Below, piece after piece: positions 25,540 to 35,191 of a DNA stretch of 64,000 bases (position 1 is the first letter of the stretch; every line of letters begins with the position of its first letter). The notes under the pieces were generated by a model. That model did no database searches and was not told the DNA's origin. It was given only the letters and a program-made list of their open reading frames with translations. The position numbers and the translations under genes were made by a program. The stretch spans positions 62,001-126,000 of the forward strand of contig NZ_FOTQ01000007.1 of NCBI RefSeq assembly GCF_900114635.1. The letters are read 5' to 3'. Source of the stretch: Shimia aestuarii (GTDB taxonomy: Bacteria; Pseudomonadota; Alphaproteobacteria; Rhodobacterales; Rhodobacteraceae).

Positions 25540-27000
25540 TTACCCTTTCCCGGCGCCTAGATCCTTCAACGCGGATCTCAGGAGCGCGACAATCTCTTGC
25601 CGCCTTCCGTCTTTCAGAAGCGCACGGTTGATCGTCAGCGAGATTGCATCATCGCTATGATGGATAATTTGCCCCTTCTCTGCCAGACCATCATAAAGAC
25701 CCGCCACGCGGTAGGTCCTGACCGGTTTGGCAAACCCCTTGACCGAAATCTCGCCCACAGGTTCGGCCAGCACCGTGTCTCGCACAAGGGACCAGGTTTC
25801 GTGCGCCAATAGAATGCCTCCCGTCTCTGCGGCGCTTTCCAGCCGTGCCGCAAGGTTCACCTCGCCGCCGATAATCGTGTAGTCCATCCTGTCCTCGGAC
25901 CCGAAATTGCCAACCGTGCAATACCCGGTATTTATGCCGATGCGCATTTCAAAGGGGCGCTCGAGCCCCTGATCAAGCCAGCGCTGCCGCAGTTCGTACA
26001 TGCGGCGCTGCATGGCGATGGCCATGCGTACAGCCTGAAGAGCATCCTGCTTGACTCCCAATGTGTCAGGGTCGCCAAAGTAGAGCACGATGGCATCGCC
26101 GATGAACTTGTAAAGATTTGCACCGTGTTCCTGCGCAATGCGGCTCATTTCCGTGAGGTATTCGTTCAATAGGTCGGTGAGTTCCTCGGACTGCATTTGG
26201 TCGGTGGTTTCCGTGAAACCCACGATGTCGGAGAAAAACACCGTAAGCTTCTTGCGTTTGCTTTCGACACGCACCTCCTGATCCCCCCTCAAAATCGCCT
26301 GATACAGTTGTGGAGAGATGTACTTGGCCAATTGACGGGAGACATTTTCGAGTGATTGGTTTGCCATTTCGACGCGAAACCGAGACTCCATCAGACCTTT
26401 CTCGGCGGTCGTTGCAGCCCACTCAAAAAGCCCAATCATTGTCGCCATCAGGAACGGCAAGCAAACTGAATTGAAAGCAAAAAACAGCGTGTCAAAGCGC
26501 GGTCCCATCGGTGTGAGTGGTCCATTTTGCAACGTCCAAGCCCCGGATAGAGCCAGAGCAACAACGAAGAGCGCGGCAATGGCCACACGTGCAGGGCGCG
26601 GAGCAAAAGGCATTATCACCGCCATTAGGACGGAGTTCACGATGTAGAAAAAGAACGCTGGCTCGACGCCAAAGTAAAGTGTCGCGACCACCCCGTGCAA
26701 CGGAATCTCAATCAGGACAGCAAGAATGTAAGCCACAACGCTGAAACGGTTCTGCACGCAGACTATCCAAACCGCCCAGCCCCAAATCACCACGCTGGCG
26801 AGGTTGAACAGAAACATAGGCATGTGCCCGAGCGCATAAAATATGAAAACAAATCCTAGATGCACCAGAAATGCCGATGGATAGCCAACACGCCCCATGA
26901 CGTGCATTCGCATTTCTTGATCGCTCAAGCCGTCGGGACGAACCGAGAAGTAGCCCCGGACTTTTTGTGAGATGTCAGCCAAAGCCAATGCTTTTTCCAT
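25540..27000 (-). CDS. Membrane-anchored class III adenylate cyclase
   Basis: 486 residues. About six N-terminal membrane spans (residues 40-210) form a membrane sensor-type region. A short linker (ENVSRQLAKYISPQLYQAIL) leads to a class III catalytic domain: metal Asp in VFFSDIVGFTETTD near 260 and in YKFIGDAIVLYFGDP near 303. The Lys in YKFIGD and the Asp in DYTIIGGEVNLAARLE, together with the transition-state Asn and Arg in the same stretch, favour ATP over GTP as substrate. It should make cAMP at the inner membrane. It is a single gene; the linker is characteristic of a common cyclase group. Confidence 0.92.
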   Translation of the reverse strand: MEKALALADISQKVRGYFSVRPDGLSDQEMRMHVMGRVGYPSAFLVHLGFVFIFYALGHMPMFLFNLASVVIWGWAVWIVCVQNRFSVVAYILAVLIEIPLHGVVATLYFGVEPAFFFYIVNSVLMAVIMPFAPRPARVAIAALFVVALALSGAWTLQNGPLTPMGPRFDTLFFAFNSVCLPFLMATMIGLFEWAATTAEKGLMESRFRVEMANQSLENVSRQLAKYISPQLYQAILRGDQEVRVESKRKKLTVFFSDIVGFTETTDQMQSEELTDLLNEYLTEMSRIAQEHGANLYKFIGDAIVLYFGDPDTLGVKQDALQAVRMAIAMQRRMYELRQRWLDQGLERPFEMRIGINTGYCTVGNFGSEDRMDYTIIGGEVNLAARLESAAETGGILLAHETWSLVRDTVLAEPVGEISVKGFAKPVRTYRVAGLYDGLAEKGQIIHHSDDAISLTINRALLKDGRRQEIVALLRSALKDLGAGKG

Positions 27001-27051
27001 TTATTTCCTGGAAACAGCATACAGAAGTCAGGCGGATATCCTAAACCCGAT

Positions 27052-28830
27052 TTATAGCGGCCAGAAGAACGGGATCAGCGCCGAAGCCAGCACCCCGACC
27101 GACAGGTTCAGCGGAATGCCGACGCGCATGAAGTCGGTAAAACGGTATCCACCGGGGCCGTAGACCATCATGTTGGTCTGATAGCTGATCGGGGTGGCGA
27201 AGGTTGCGCTGGCGGCGATCATGACGGCCACAACAAGGGGGCGCGGATCAACCCCGAGCGAGGTCGCAATCCCGATCGCGACCGGGGTCAACACCACCGC
27301 GACGGCATGGTTGATGGTTTCTGAGAGCAGCGACGTCAGCAGGTAGATGGACCAGACGATCAGGAACGGAGGCAACCCCTGAATATAAGGAGAGATCGCA
27401 TGCACGATCATCTCGATGGCGCCCGATGTCTCAAGCGCTGTGGCCACGGCCAGCATGGCGAAGATCAACGCAAGCAGGCGGCCATCGACAAAGCCAAAGG
27501 CTTCGTCGCTGTCGATACACCGGGTCAGGAAGACCATTGCCATAGCCAGAACCGCCAAGAGAAGGATCGGCGCCACGCCGAAGGCCGCCAGGATCACGAT
27601 CCCTGCAAGGGCCGCGATTGCCAGAGGCGCATGGCTGCGCCGATAGGCCCGGTCGGTCGGCTTGGACACGTCAAGCAGGTTCATTTCCTTGGCCAAGCGC
27701 TGGATATCTTCGGGCGCCCCTTCCAGAAGCAGGGTGTCGCCCGGTTGAACCACAAGATCGTCAAGCTGGCGCCCGATATTCCTGTCCCGGCGGTGAGCCG
27801 CGATAGGATACACCCCGAACCGACGCCGCAGGCGCAGATCGCCGAGCTTGCGCCCGACCATCTTGCAATTCGGCGTGATCAGCGCCTCGACGGTCGTGGT
27901 TTCCACCGCCGACACCTGATCGACCCGCTTCAGGCTCTTGTTGCGCTGCAGGCTCAGGAGTTCGGTCATCTTTGTGCGCAGCACCACCCGGTCGCCAACC
28001 TGAAGAACCACATCCTTGAGATTGCGCCGCAGCGAGGCATCCCCGCGGATCACATCCACCAACCGCACGCCGTCACGCTTGAAAAGCTGTACGTCCAGAA
28101 CCTCGCGCCCGATCAGGTTGGACTCGGGCGGGACCACCGCCTCGGTAAAAAACTTCTTGGACGCCTTGTCCGATGAGAGCATGTCCGCCATGCTGTCGCG
28201 GGCCGGCAGCAGGCGCGGCGCGACAAACCGCAGGTAGAGCCCGCCCCAAATGGCCAAAACGATCGCCAGCGGGGTCACTTCGAAAATCGTAAACGGCTCC
28301 ATCCCCCGTGACCGCGCCACACCATCCACCAGAAGGTTGGTCGACGTGCCGATCAGCGTAAGGCACCCCCCAAGGATCGCGGCATAGCTGAGCGGAATCA
28401 GGAACTTGCTGGCCGACATGTTCAACTTTCGGGCCAACTGCACGAATACAGGGATCATTACCACGACAACCGGCGTGTTGTTCATGAAGGCAGAAGCCAC
28501 CATGACAAACACCATGAGGGCACCAATTGCCAGGGCAGGATTGCGTTCGGCCTGGGACTCGGCCAACTGCGTGAACCAATCGAGTGCCCCGGTTCGAACC
28601 AACGCCCCCATGACAATGAACATGGCGGCAATGGTCCATGGTGCCGGGTTGGAAAGCACATGGAGCGCTTCCTCGTAGCTCAGGAGCCCCAACACCAGCA
28701 TGACGGCAGCTCCGGTAATGGCAACCACCTCGGCCGGATATGCTTCGCGCATGAAAAGAGCAAACATGCAAGCGACAACTCCAAGGGCAAGAAATGCTTG
28801 TGTCGTTTGTGAAAAATCAAAAAGTTCCAT
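27052..28830 (-). CDS. SLC13-family permease with two TrkA-C domains
   Basis: 592 residues. An N-terminal half-transporter (about residues 5-185; six spans) and a C-terminal half (410-590) flank a cytoplasmic insert holding two RCK/TrkA-C domains (near 215-300 and 310-390; VVLQVGDRVVLRTKMTELLS and LVVQPGDTLLLEGAPEDIQR). These are Na+-coupled anion or dicarboxylate carriers of the divalent anion:sodium symporter type, sometimes sulfate carriers. Phe-rich MELFDFSQTTQAFLALG starts the protein. The substrate cannot be read from sequence. It stands alone, 44 bases before the DMT gene end. Confidence 0.9.
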   Translation of the reverse strand: MELFDFSQTTQAFLALGVVACMFALFMREAYPAEVVAITGAAVMLVLGLLSYEEALHVLSNPAPWTIAAMFIVMGALVRTGALDWFTQLAESQAERNPALAIGALMVFVMVASAFMNNTPVVVVMIPVFVQLARKLNMSASKFLIPLSYAAILGGCLTLIGTSTNLLVDGVARSRGMEPFTIFEVTPLAIVLAIWGGLYLRFVAPRLLPARDSMADMLSSDKASKKFFTEAVVPPESNLIGREVLDVQLFKRDGVRLVDVIRGDASLRRNLKDVVLQVGDRVVLRTKMTELLSLQRNKSLKRVDQVSAVETTTVEALITPNCKMVGRKLGDLRLRRRFGVYPIAAHRRDRNIGRQLDDLVVQPGDTLLLEGAPEDIQRLAKEMNLLDVSKPTDRAYRRSHAPLAIAALAGIVILAAFGVAPILLLAVLAMAMVFLTRCIDSDEAFGFVDGRLLALIFAMLAVATALETSGAIEMIVHAISPYIQGLPPFLIVWSIYLLTSLLSETINHAVAVVLTPVAIGIATSLGVDPRPLVVAVMIAASATFATPISYQTNMMVYGPGGYRFTDFMRVGIPLNLSVGVLASALIPFFWPL

Positions 28831-28874
28831 AATGCATCCGGTCGTTTTCTGGCGTTACAATCACTCAGCCGTGA

Positions 28875-29765
28875 TCATGTGGCAACCCTGTCCTGAGTAC
28901 GCGGCTGAACAAGGAACATTCCCGCGACAATAAGCGCAAGAGCCGCCCAGACCCACATTGAATAGCGCTCGCCCAAGAGCAGCATGGCCCAAAGCACGCC
29001 CGTTCCGGTGACGACATAGGACACCTGCGCCGCAAACACCGATCCGGCCCGGTTCACCAGCCACACATAGGCGGTGTAGACCACGATATGGATCAGCGCC
29101 GACCCAACCAAAGCAAACTCGGGTGCGTTCCAATCGGTGCGCGGATCAATGAACTGTCCCGAACCAATGGCCAGCGGCAAGGCCACCAGCGCGCCCATCA
29201 CGGACGCACCAAAAAGCACATGTCCCGGCCCCAGCCCATGCATGCCCCACTTGGAAACAATATTGCCTTCGAGCCCGTAGCAAAGCGGCGCCACCATGGC
29301 GACCGGCAGCCACCACACCATGGACGCGTCCGGGAGCGTGTCCGGCCCGGCAAGGATCACCACCCCACCGAGCCCCGCCAGCAGCCCGCAAAGCCGAAGC
29401 CAACTGAACCGGTCGATGCCAAGCATCAGCGCAATGGGAAAGGCGAAGATTGGCACCAGCGAAATTACCACCGACATGACACCGGATGGCAGGTAGGCCA
29501 CTGCCCGATAAAAAAAACTGTTCGGGATCACCGTGCCCAGTAGCGCAATCATCAGGAAAAACGCCCAATGCCGCATCGGCAAGGCAATGGACTTGCCGGT
29601 GGCCAGTCGAAAGATCCCCATGCCGAGCGCACCGATCACCAACTGCCAGAAAATCAGCCCCAGCGGCAAATACCCTTCTGAGACCGTGATCTTGCTCAGC
29701 GGCTGTGTCAGCCCCCAGCCCGCGCCGGTTGCCAGCAAAACCCCCATCCCACGGATCGGGGACAT
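28875..29765 (-). CDS. DMT superfamily (EamA-type) transporter
   Basis: 296 residues from the ATG at 29765, one base after the TGA of the upstream ymdB-like gene (TGAGATG). The longer reading frame overlaps that gene and is rejected. Ten hydrophobic spans in two EamA repeats are visible (MGVLLATGAGWGLTQPLSKI at the start, VSYVVTGTGVLWAMLLLGER near the end). Members export or import small metabolites; the substrate is unknown. Close coupling to the phosphoesterase gene implies co-translation, though a functional link is unclear. Confidence 0.9.
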   Translation of the reverse strand: MSPIRGMGVLLATGAGWGLTQPLSKITVSEGYLPLGLIFWQLVIGALGMGIFRLATGKSIALPMRHWAFFLMIALLGTVIPNSFFYRAVAYLPSGVMSVVISLVPIFAFPIALMLGIDRFSWLRLCGLLAGLGGVVILAGPDTLPDASMVWWLPVAMVAPLCYGLEGNIVSKWGMHGLGPGHVLFGASVMGALVALPLAIGSGQFIDPRTDWNAPEFALVGSALIHIVVYTAYVWLVNRAGSVFAAQVSYVVTGTGVLWAMLLLGERYSMWVWAALALIVAGMFLVQPRTQDRVAT

Positions 29766-29766
29766 C

Positions 29767-30585
29767 TCAGGCGGGTCCGGCCTGGGCCAGGCGTCCACCT
29801 TGTCGTACCATCTCGATGCGAGTGGTTTCACCAGTGCGGTCATTGGTCTCGACATAGACCCCTGACAAGGTCGCTTCACCCAATGCGGGCGAGAAACGCG
29901 CCTTGGGCATGCCGGTGATGAAACGGCGCATGGGTTCGGATTTTTCCATGCCGATTACCGAGTTGTAATCGCCGCACATACCCGCATCGGCCTGGAAGCC
30001 AGTGCCTCCCGTCAGGATCTGGGTGTCCGCTGTCGGAACATGGGTATGGGTACCCACAACAAGCGAAACCCGTCCGTCACAGAAATGGCCCATGCCCATC
30101 TTCTCGGACGTCGCCTCGCAATGCATGTCGACAATCGCCGCCTGGACCATGCCGCCACGGGGATGTGCCCGCAACACCTGGTCCACTGCCGAGAACGGGT
30201 CGCCATAGGGCTGTTTCATGAACACCTGCCCAAGCGCCTGCGTCACCAGCACCTTGCGCCCACCGCGCGCCTCGAACACCCGGAATCCTCGCCCCGGCAC
30301 CTCGCCACGGGCAAAGTTCAACGGGCGCAGTATGCGCGGTTCGGACTGAATGAACTGCAGCATGTCCTTCTGGTCAAAGGCATGATCGCCCAGCGTGATG
30401 CAATCTGCCCCCGCCTCGAGCAACACTTTGGCATGGGCGCCGGACAGCCCCATCCCATTGCTGGCGTTCTCGCCATTCACCACGACAAAATCGAGTTTCC
30501 AGTCTTCGCGCAGCCTTGGCAGGCGCTCTTGCACCGCAGCCCGGCCCGCGCGCCCCATGACATCGCCTAGAAAGAGTATCTTCAT
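29767..30585 (-). CDS. YmdB-type metallophosphoesterase (TIGR00282)
   Basis: 272 residues. The ATG at 30585 has AGGGCGGG upstream and is preferred over GTG at 30591. Metal-binding motifs are at the expected places: MKILFLGDVMGRAGR (GDxxG), VVNGENASNGMG near 37, and the C-terminal VDMHCEATSEKMGMG and LVVGTHTHVPTADTQI. In Bacillus the family member hydrolyses 2',3'-cyclic nucleotides and affects biofilm or sporulation. It follows 5-formyl-THF cyclo-ligase by 137 bases and is coupled to the DMT gene. Confidence 0.93.
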   Translation of the reverse strand: MKILFLGDVMGRAGRAAVQERLPRLREDWKLDFVVVNGENASNGMGLSGAHAKVLLEAGADCITLGDHAFDQKDMLQFIQSEPRILRPLNFARGEVPGRGFRVFEARGGRKVLVTQALGQVFMKQPYGDPFSAVDQVLRAHPRGGMVQAAIVDMHCEATSEKMGMGHFCDGRVSLVVGTHTHVPTADTQILTGGTGFQADAGMCGDYNSVIGMEKSEPMRRFITGMPKARFSPALGEATLSGVYVETNDRTGETTRIEMVRQGGRLAQAGPA

Positions 30586-30638
30586 GGGCACCCGCCCTAT
30601 CTTTCTTCTGGCCTTTGGACAAGCCTCCGTATGGTGGA

Positions 30639-30695
30639 TTGAGTATTTTCAGCAAGACGAAGCCCGATCTTCATTTTGCCAGAAATACTCGCGCC
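30639..30695. repeat. Gene-end T-rich repeat, inverted pair
   Basis: Two copies face each other: on the minus strand CTTCGTCTTGCTGAAAATAC (about 30663-30644) and on the plus strand ATCTTCATTTTGCCAGAAAT (from 30668), both continuing into ACTC. The minus-strand copy lies downstream of the 5-FCL gene in the same relative orientation as the copies at 34107, 35885, 42227 and 49521. Confidence 0.65.
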
Positions 30696-30722
30696 GCAGG
30701 CAGCCGCCCCAAGGCGGCTTTT

Positions 30723-31280
30723 TCAGGTGAGATCCAGAATGCGGCTCTCGGTCACGATCATGTCGAGCGGCTGATCCGTCTCCTCAAGCGGCAGTGCATC
30801 TGCCTGTTGTGCATCGAAGGCAAAACCGATCGCCAGTGTCGCGCGGCGTGCGCGCAAACGCTCGAGCGTGCGATCGTAGAACCCGCCGCCATAGCCAAGC
30901 CGGCCACCGTTTTTGTCAAAGGCCACCAGCGGCACGATGAGAATTTCCGGGTCAAAGTAATCGTCCACCATCGGCACCTTCGCCCCGAACGGACCCTCGC
31001 GCAGCGCCATATCCGGTTCCCAGCGGGAAAACTCCAGCGGCAGACCCGCCCCCTGGATCACCGGCACGCCGACCGGCCCGTGGGCCGCGGCCTCGGCCAT
31101 GGCCGAAACCGGGTTGATCTCGGTCCGAATCGGCAGGAAGCCCGAGAGTGGCACCCCGCGATACCCGGCAAGAACCTCGGAGAGATGCGCCGCCTGCCCC
31201 GGTCCGGCCCCGTCAAACGCCGCCTTGCGACGCGCAAAAGCAGCCTTGCGGGCCGCCGATTTGATTTCGCTCAGCTCCAT
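30723..31280 (-). CDS. 5-formyltetrahydrofolate cyclo-ligase
   Basis: 185 residues, normal length. ATP and substrate binding elements include the basic N-terminus (KSAARKAAFARRKAAFDG), a central LPIRTEINP and the C-terminal GGRLGYGGGFYDRTLERLRA signature. It converts 5-formyl-THF to 5,10-methenyl-THF using ATP and so recycles a folate storage form. Nine bases separate it from mgtE, so both belong to one transcript, with the YmdB and DMT genes further downstream. Confidence 0.95.
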   Translation of the reverse strand: MELSEIKSAARKAAFARRKAAFDGAGPGQAAHLSEVLAGYRGVPLSGFLPIRTEINPVSAMAEAAAHGPVGVPVIQGAGLPLEFSRWEPDMALREGPFGAKVPMVDDYFDPEILIVPLVAFDKNGGRLGYGGGFYDRTLERLRARRATLAIGFAFDAQQADALPLEETDQPLDMIVTESRILDLT

Positions 31281-31289
31281 GCGCTGCTC

Positions 31290-32684
31290 CTACAACAAAA
31301 CCGAGGCTGCCAGCCCGAGAAAGGCAAAGAACCCAACCACATCCGTGACCGTGGTGACGAATGGCCCCGAGGCGAGCGCCGGATCGATCCCGGCCCGATC
31401 CAACAGCATCGGGATCACGATACCACCCAGCGCCGCGGCCACCTGTGTCAGCAGCATGGCCACGGCAATCACCACGGCGAGCATCGGCACCCCAAACCAG
31501 AACCCGGCAACCAGCGCCATGATGAAACCGAACAACAGGCCATTGATGGCCCCGACCGAAACCTCGCGTCGCACGACACGCATGGCGTTCTGCGCTGTCA
31601 GGTCCTTGGTCGCAAGGGCGCGCACGGCCACGGTCATTGTCTGTGTCCCGGCATTGCCCCCCATGGACGCAACGATCGGCATCAACACGGCCAACGCGAC
31701 CATCTGGTCAATCGTTTCCGAAAAGAGGTCGATCACCAGAGACGCCAGAATCGCGGTGAGCAGGTTCACGAACAACCACGTCGCGCGCCCCTTGACCGTG
31801 TCCATGATCCGGTCCGACAGGCTGGCATCATCGCTGACCCCGGCCAGGCGCAGGATGTCTTCCTCATGCTCTTCATCCAGAACGATCATCGCGTCATCAA
31901 TGGTGATTACACCGACAAGCCTGTCATCCTCATCCACGACGGGCGCCGAGATAAGGTGATACTGGTTGAAGGCATAGGCCACCTCGGATTCAGGCTGTGT
32001 CACCGGGATGACCTGGAACATGTCCTCGGTAATGTCCATCAGCGCCGTATCCCGGCGCGACGACATGATCTTGCCAAGTGTCACATTGCCGATCGGGCGC
32101 ATTTTCGGATCGACGAGAATCACGTGATAGAACTGTTCCGGCAGCTCGTCCGCGTTTCTCAGGTAATCAATCGCCTCCCCGACAGTCCAATGTTCTGGCG
32201 CAAACACGGTTTCGCGCTGCATAAGACGCCCGGCAGAATACTCAGGATAGGACAGCGCCTGTTCAACCGCGACGCGGTCCGCGTCCTCGAGCTGATCCAG
32301 GATGGCTTCCTGCTGCGGTTCATCCAGATCCTCGACCAGGTCGACGATATCGTCGGATTCCATCTCGCGCACGGCCTCTGCGAGCACATCCGGCTTTAGA
32401 ACCGCTATGATCTCTTCGCGGATACTTTCATCAAGTTCCGACAGGATTTCCCCGTCGAATTCACGGTCGTAAAGCAGGACAAGTCGGCGCCGGTCGAACG
32501 GATTGATCTGTTCAAGAATGTCCGCGATATCGGCAGCGTGCAGGGGTTCGAGCAGGTCGATCAGGCGCTGGCGATCCCCGACCTCGACGGCATAGAGCGC
32601 GGCAGCCACCGTGCGCTGATCCAGCTCGTAATATTCGTCGTCGGCCTCGGTCTCCGGGGCGGTCTGATCGACAGTCTCACTCAT
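31290..32684 (-). CDS. mgtE: Magnesium transporter MgtE
   Basis: 464 residues. The ATG at 32684 has AGGAGGG upstream; the reading frame continues to 33692 but overlaps guaD antisense and is rejected. It has the N-domain (MgtE_N, acidic; RLIDLLEPLHAADIADILEQ), tandem CBS domains (about 150-275) and five C-terminal spans with the pore motif MPIVASMGGNAGTQTMTVAV. The cytosolic domains sense Mg2+ and close the pore. It is divergent from guaD, with 138 bases between start codons. No Mg riboswitch was recognised before it. Confidence 0.95.
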   Translation of the reverse strand: MSETVDQTAPETEADDEYYELDQRTVAAALYAVEVGDRQRLIDLLEPLHAADIADILEQINPFDRRRLVLLYDREFDGEILSELDESIREEIIAVLKPDVLAEAVREMESDDIVDLVEDLDEPQQEAILDQLEDADRVAVEQALSYPEYSAGRLMQRETVFAPEHWTVGEAIDYLRNADELPEQFYHVILVDPKMRPIGNVTLGKIMSSRRDTALMDITEDMFQVIPVTQPESEVAYAFNQYHLISAPVVDEDDRLVGVITIDDAMIVLDEEHEEDILRLAGVSDDASLSDRIMDTVKGRATWLFVNLLTAILASLVIDLFSETIDQMVALAVLMPIVASMGGNAGTQTMTVAVRALATKDLTAQNAMRVVRREVSVGAINGLLFGFIMALVAGFWFGVPMLAVVIAVAMLLTQVAAALGGIVIPMLLDRAGIDPALASGPFVTTVTDVVGFFAFLGLAASVLL

Positions 32685-32822
32685 GATGCGCCCTCCTGTT
32701 GCCTGCTGGTCGGACCATAGGGGAAAGCGTTGCGGGAACTCAATGGGATGCGACAATTTACAGGCCAAAAAAGGCGGGCTAGGCTGAAGCCTCGCGCCCC
32801 AGGAAAGGACAGGATCACACCA

Positions 32823-34121
32823 ATGCCGAATACTCTTCTTCTGGGACAAACCCTCAGCTTTGACGACAAACCGTTCGCTGTTCCGCCCGAAGCCGCCGCG
32901 CGACACGAGAGCAAGGGCGCCGTGTTGCTCCGGGACGGGAAAATCGCTGCCGTCGACACCGCAGACCGTCTGCGCACGGCCCACCCTTCGGCTGTGATCA
33001 AAGATTACGGCGACGGCCTGATCATCGCTGGATTCGTTGATGCCCACGTGCATTACCCCCAGACCGGCATCATCGCGTCCTGGGGCAAGCGGTTGATCGA
33101 CTGGCTCAACACCTACACCTTTCCCGAAGAAATGCGATTTGGCGATGCCGCCTATGCAAGCGAGATTGCCGAGACCTATCTCGATCTCACCGCACGCCAT
33201 GGTGTAACCACGATGGCCAGCTATTGCACGATCCACCCTGAATCGGTGGACGCGTTCTTCACGGCGGCCCAGTCGCGCGGACAGCGGGTGATTGCTGGCA
33301 AAACCTGCATGGACCGAAACGCACCCGATGGCCTGCGCGACACGCCCCAATCGGCCTATGACGACAGCAAGGCCCTGCTTGAAAAATGGCACGGGGTCGC
33401 GCGGCTGTCCTATGCCATCACGCCGCGGTTTTCGCCCACCTCCACCCCGGAACAGCTCGACGCGCTCGGTCAGCTCTGGGCCGAGCATCCCGACTGTCTC
33501 ATGCAGACCCACCTGAGCGAGCAGACCGATGAAATCGCATGGGTCCGCGACCTGTTTCCCGACGCGCGCGATTACCTTGATACCTATGAGCGTTTCGGTC
33601 TCTTGGGGGAAAAGGGCCTTTTCGGGCACGCCATCCATCTCGAGCCGCGTGAACGGGCCCGGCTGAGAGAGGTAGGCGCTGGGCTGATCCACTGCCCCAC
33701 ATCGAACAAGTTCATCGGGTCGGGGCTGTTCGACATGGGCGGGCTGATGGCAGAAGGACAGCGCGTCGGGCTGGCAAGCGACACTGGCGGCGGATCAAGC
33801 TTTTCGATTCTGCGCACCATGGCCGCCACCTACGAAGTCGCGCAACTGCGCCACAATCCACTGCATGCGGCCCAACTGATCTGGCTGGCAACCGCCGGAT
33901 CAGCGCGCGCGCTGCACATGGAAGACCGGATCGGCAATCTCGCCCCGGGAATGGAAGCCGATCTCGTCGTGCTCGACCTTGCCTCGACCCCGGATATCGC
34001 CCAACGCAGCAAACGCGCCAATTCGCTCTGGCAAGCGCTGTTTCCAACGATCATGATGGGAGACGACCGCGCCATCACCGCGACCTGGATCAACGGGCAA
34101 CTATCCTCTTCATTTTGCTGA
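32823..34121 (+). CDS. guaD: Guanine deaminase
   Basis: 432 residues from ATG 32823, with AGGAAAGGACAGGA upstream. It belongs to the amidohydrolase superfamily: the zinc ligands are in VDAHVHYPQTGIIASWGKRL near residue 71, with MQTHLSEQTDEI near 226, GHAIHLEP near 267 and SDTGGGSSFS near 319. The PQTG...SWG stretch after the HxH motif is specific to guanine deaminases. It converts guanine to xanthine in purine catabolism. Purine-catabolism partners (xdh, uraD) are not here. Its last codons are part of a dispersed gene-end repeat. Confidence 0.95.
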   Translation: MPNTLLLGQTLSFDDKPFAVPPEAAARHESKGAVLLRDGKIAAVDTADRLRTAHPSAVIKDYGDGLIIAGFVDAHVHYPQTGIIASWGKRLIDWLNTYTFPEEMRFGDAAYASEIAETYLDLTARHGVTTMASYCTIHPESVDAFFTAAQSRGQRVIAGKTCMDRNAPDGLRDTPQSAYDDSKALLEKWHGVARLSYAITPRFSPTSTPEQLDALGQLWAEHPDCLMQTHLSEQTDEIAWVRDLFPDARDYLDTYERFGLLGEKGLFGHAIHLEPRERARLREVGAGLIHCPTSNKFIGSGLFDMGGLMAEGQRVGLASDTGGGSSFSILRTMAATYEVAQLRHNPLHAAQLIWLATAGSARALHMEDRIGNLAPGMEADLVVLDLASTPDIAQRSKRANSLWQALFPTIMMGDDRAITATWINGQLSSSFC

Positions 34122-34140
34122 CAATACTCCGGGGAGTCGC
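34107..34140 (+). repeat. Gene-end T-rich repeat over the guaD stop
   Basis: TCTTCATTTTGCTGACAATA (from 34108), continuing into CTCCGGGG, includes the last four codons and stop of guaD. It has the same orientation relative to the upstream gene as the copies at 35885, 42227 and 49521. The following 34141-34228 is GC-rich with a small GCGCGC hairpin and no gene. Confidence 0.65.
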
Positions 34141-34228
34141 GCCCCGCGCGACGGGGCAGCGCCCCACCCCCGAGGCGTCAGCCGAGATCCCCTGCGCGCG
34201 CCTTTGGCGCGCTCCGCGAACTCACGCT

Positions 34229-34468
34229 TTAGAATGCCTTGAAGGTCAATGTGGTCAGCGAGCGTTCGATCTCGGGAATATCCAGCAGGTGATCATTGAT
34301 GAACTTGCCGACATCCGCATCCTTGGGGATATAGAGCTTCATCAATAGATCGTATTCCCCACTGGTGGAATGCAGCTCGGAGTGGATTTCCTTGAGCGCG
34401 ATCTCTTCGGCGACCCGGTAGGTCGAGCCGGGTTTGCAGCGGATCTGGATGAAGACACAGGTGGACAT
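34229..34468 (-). CDS. Stand-alone Lrp/AsnC ligand-binding (RAM) domain protein
   Basis: 79 residues: the alpha/beta ACT-like domain of Lrp-family regulators ([38 protein letters not shown]) without the HTH. Such single-domain proteins assemble into rings and may bind amino acids or modify full-length Lrp proteins. It is divergent from hisB (starts 131 bases apart). The location at the head of the his genes suggests, but does not show, an amino-acid-linked role. Confidence 0.9.
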   Translation of the reverse strand: MSTCVFIQIRCKPGSTYRVAEEIALKEIHSELHSTSGEYDLLMKLYIPKDADVGKFINDHLLDIPEIERSLTTLTFKAF

Positions 34469-34598
34469 GATGAGCCTCGTGAGGTTTTCCGCAAGGCTGG
34501 CACAAAAGCCACCCGGACCACAATCCCGAAACAGGCATCTTGGCCCCGCCCCAACCCGCGCCTATAAGGACGGCGCAATCAGGCAGAGGATCAGCCCA

Positions 34599-35186
34599 AT
34601 GCGCAAGGCGACCATCACGCGGGGCACCGCGGAAACCGAGATCACCGTCGAAATCAACCTCGACGGCACCGGCATCTATGACAACCAGACCGGGGTCGGC
34701 TTTTTCGACCACATGCTGGACCAGTTGTCGCGCCATTCGCTGATCGACATGACGATTCGCGCCAAGGGCGATTATCACATCGACGACCACCACACGGTCG
34801 AAGACACCGGCATCACGCTGGGTCAGGCGCTGACGCAGGCGCTGGGCGACAAAAAAGGCATCCGCCGCTACGCGTCCTGCCATCTGCCGATGGACGATGC
34901 ACAGGTGCGCGCGGCGCTCGATCTGTCTGGACGCCCCTACCTGATCTGGAACGTCGACATGCCGACCCAGAAAATCGGCAGCTTTGACACCGAGCTGGTG
35001 CGTGAGTTCTTTCAGGCCTTCAGCACCCATGGCGGTATCACGCTGCACGTGGACCAGCTGCACGGGTTCAACAGTCACCATATTGCCGAAGCGGCCTTCA
35101 AGGCCGTGGCGCGTGCCCTGCGCGAAGCGGTCGAGACCGATCCGCGCAAAGCCGACACGATTCCCTCGACGAAAGGCGCGTTGTAA
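34599..35186 (+). CDS. hisB: Imidazoleglycerol-phosphate dehydratase
   Basis: 195 residues, the monofunctional form. The manganese-binding His/Glu motifs are [13 protein letters not shown] near residue 36, [18 protein letters not shown] near 62 and [15 protein letters not shown] near 155. It dehydrates IGP to imidazole-acetol phosphate. The start at 34599 was chosen at the family's N-terminus; the longer frame is antisense to the RAM gene. It is followed five bases later by hisH. Confidence 0.97.
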   Translation: MRKATITRGTAETEITVEINLDGTGIYDNQTGVGFFDHMLDQLSRHSLIDMTIRAKGDYHIDDHHTVEDTGITLGQALTQALGDKKGIRRYASCHLPMDDAQVRAALDLSGRPYLIWNVDMPTQKIGSFDTELVREFFQAFSTHGGITLHVDQLHGFNSHHIAEAAFKAVARALREAVETDPRKADTIPSTKGAL

Positions 35187-35191
35187 CGCCC

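Noticed and set aside
28875-30591. A riboswitch or sensor fold in the mgtE-DMT block
   Set aside because: No conserved leader structure could be seen before mgtE or in the gaps; the only structure is the dispersed repeat pair.
30615-32399. 594-codon plus-strand ORF
   Set aside because: It is antisense to the 5-FCL and mgtE genes, which have clear motifs and ribosome sites; it is rich in Arg, His and Gln as shadows are.
32685-33692. N-terminal extension of MgtE to 800 residues
   Set aside because: The extension is antisense to guaD, and AGGAGGG immediately precedes the ATG at 32684, which gives the normal family length.
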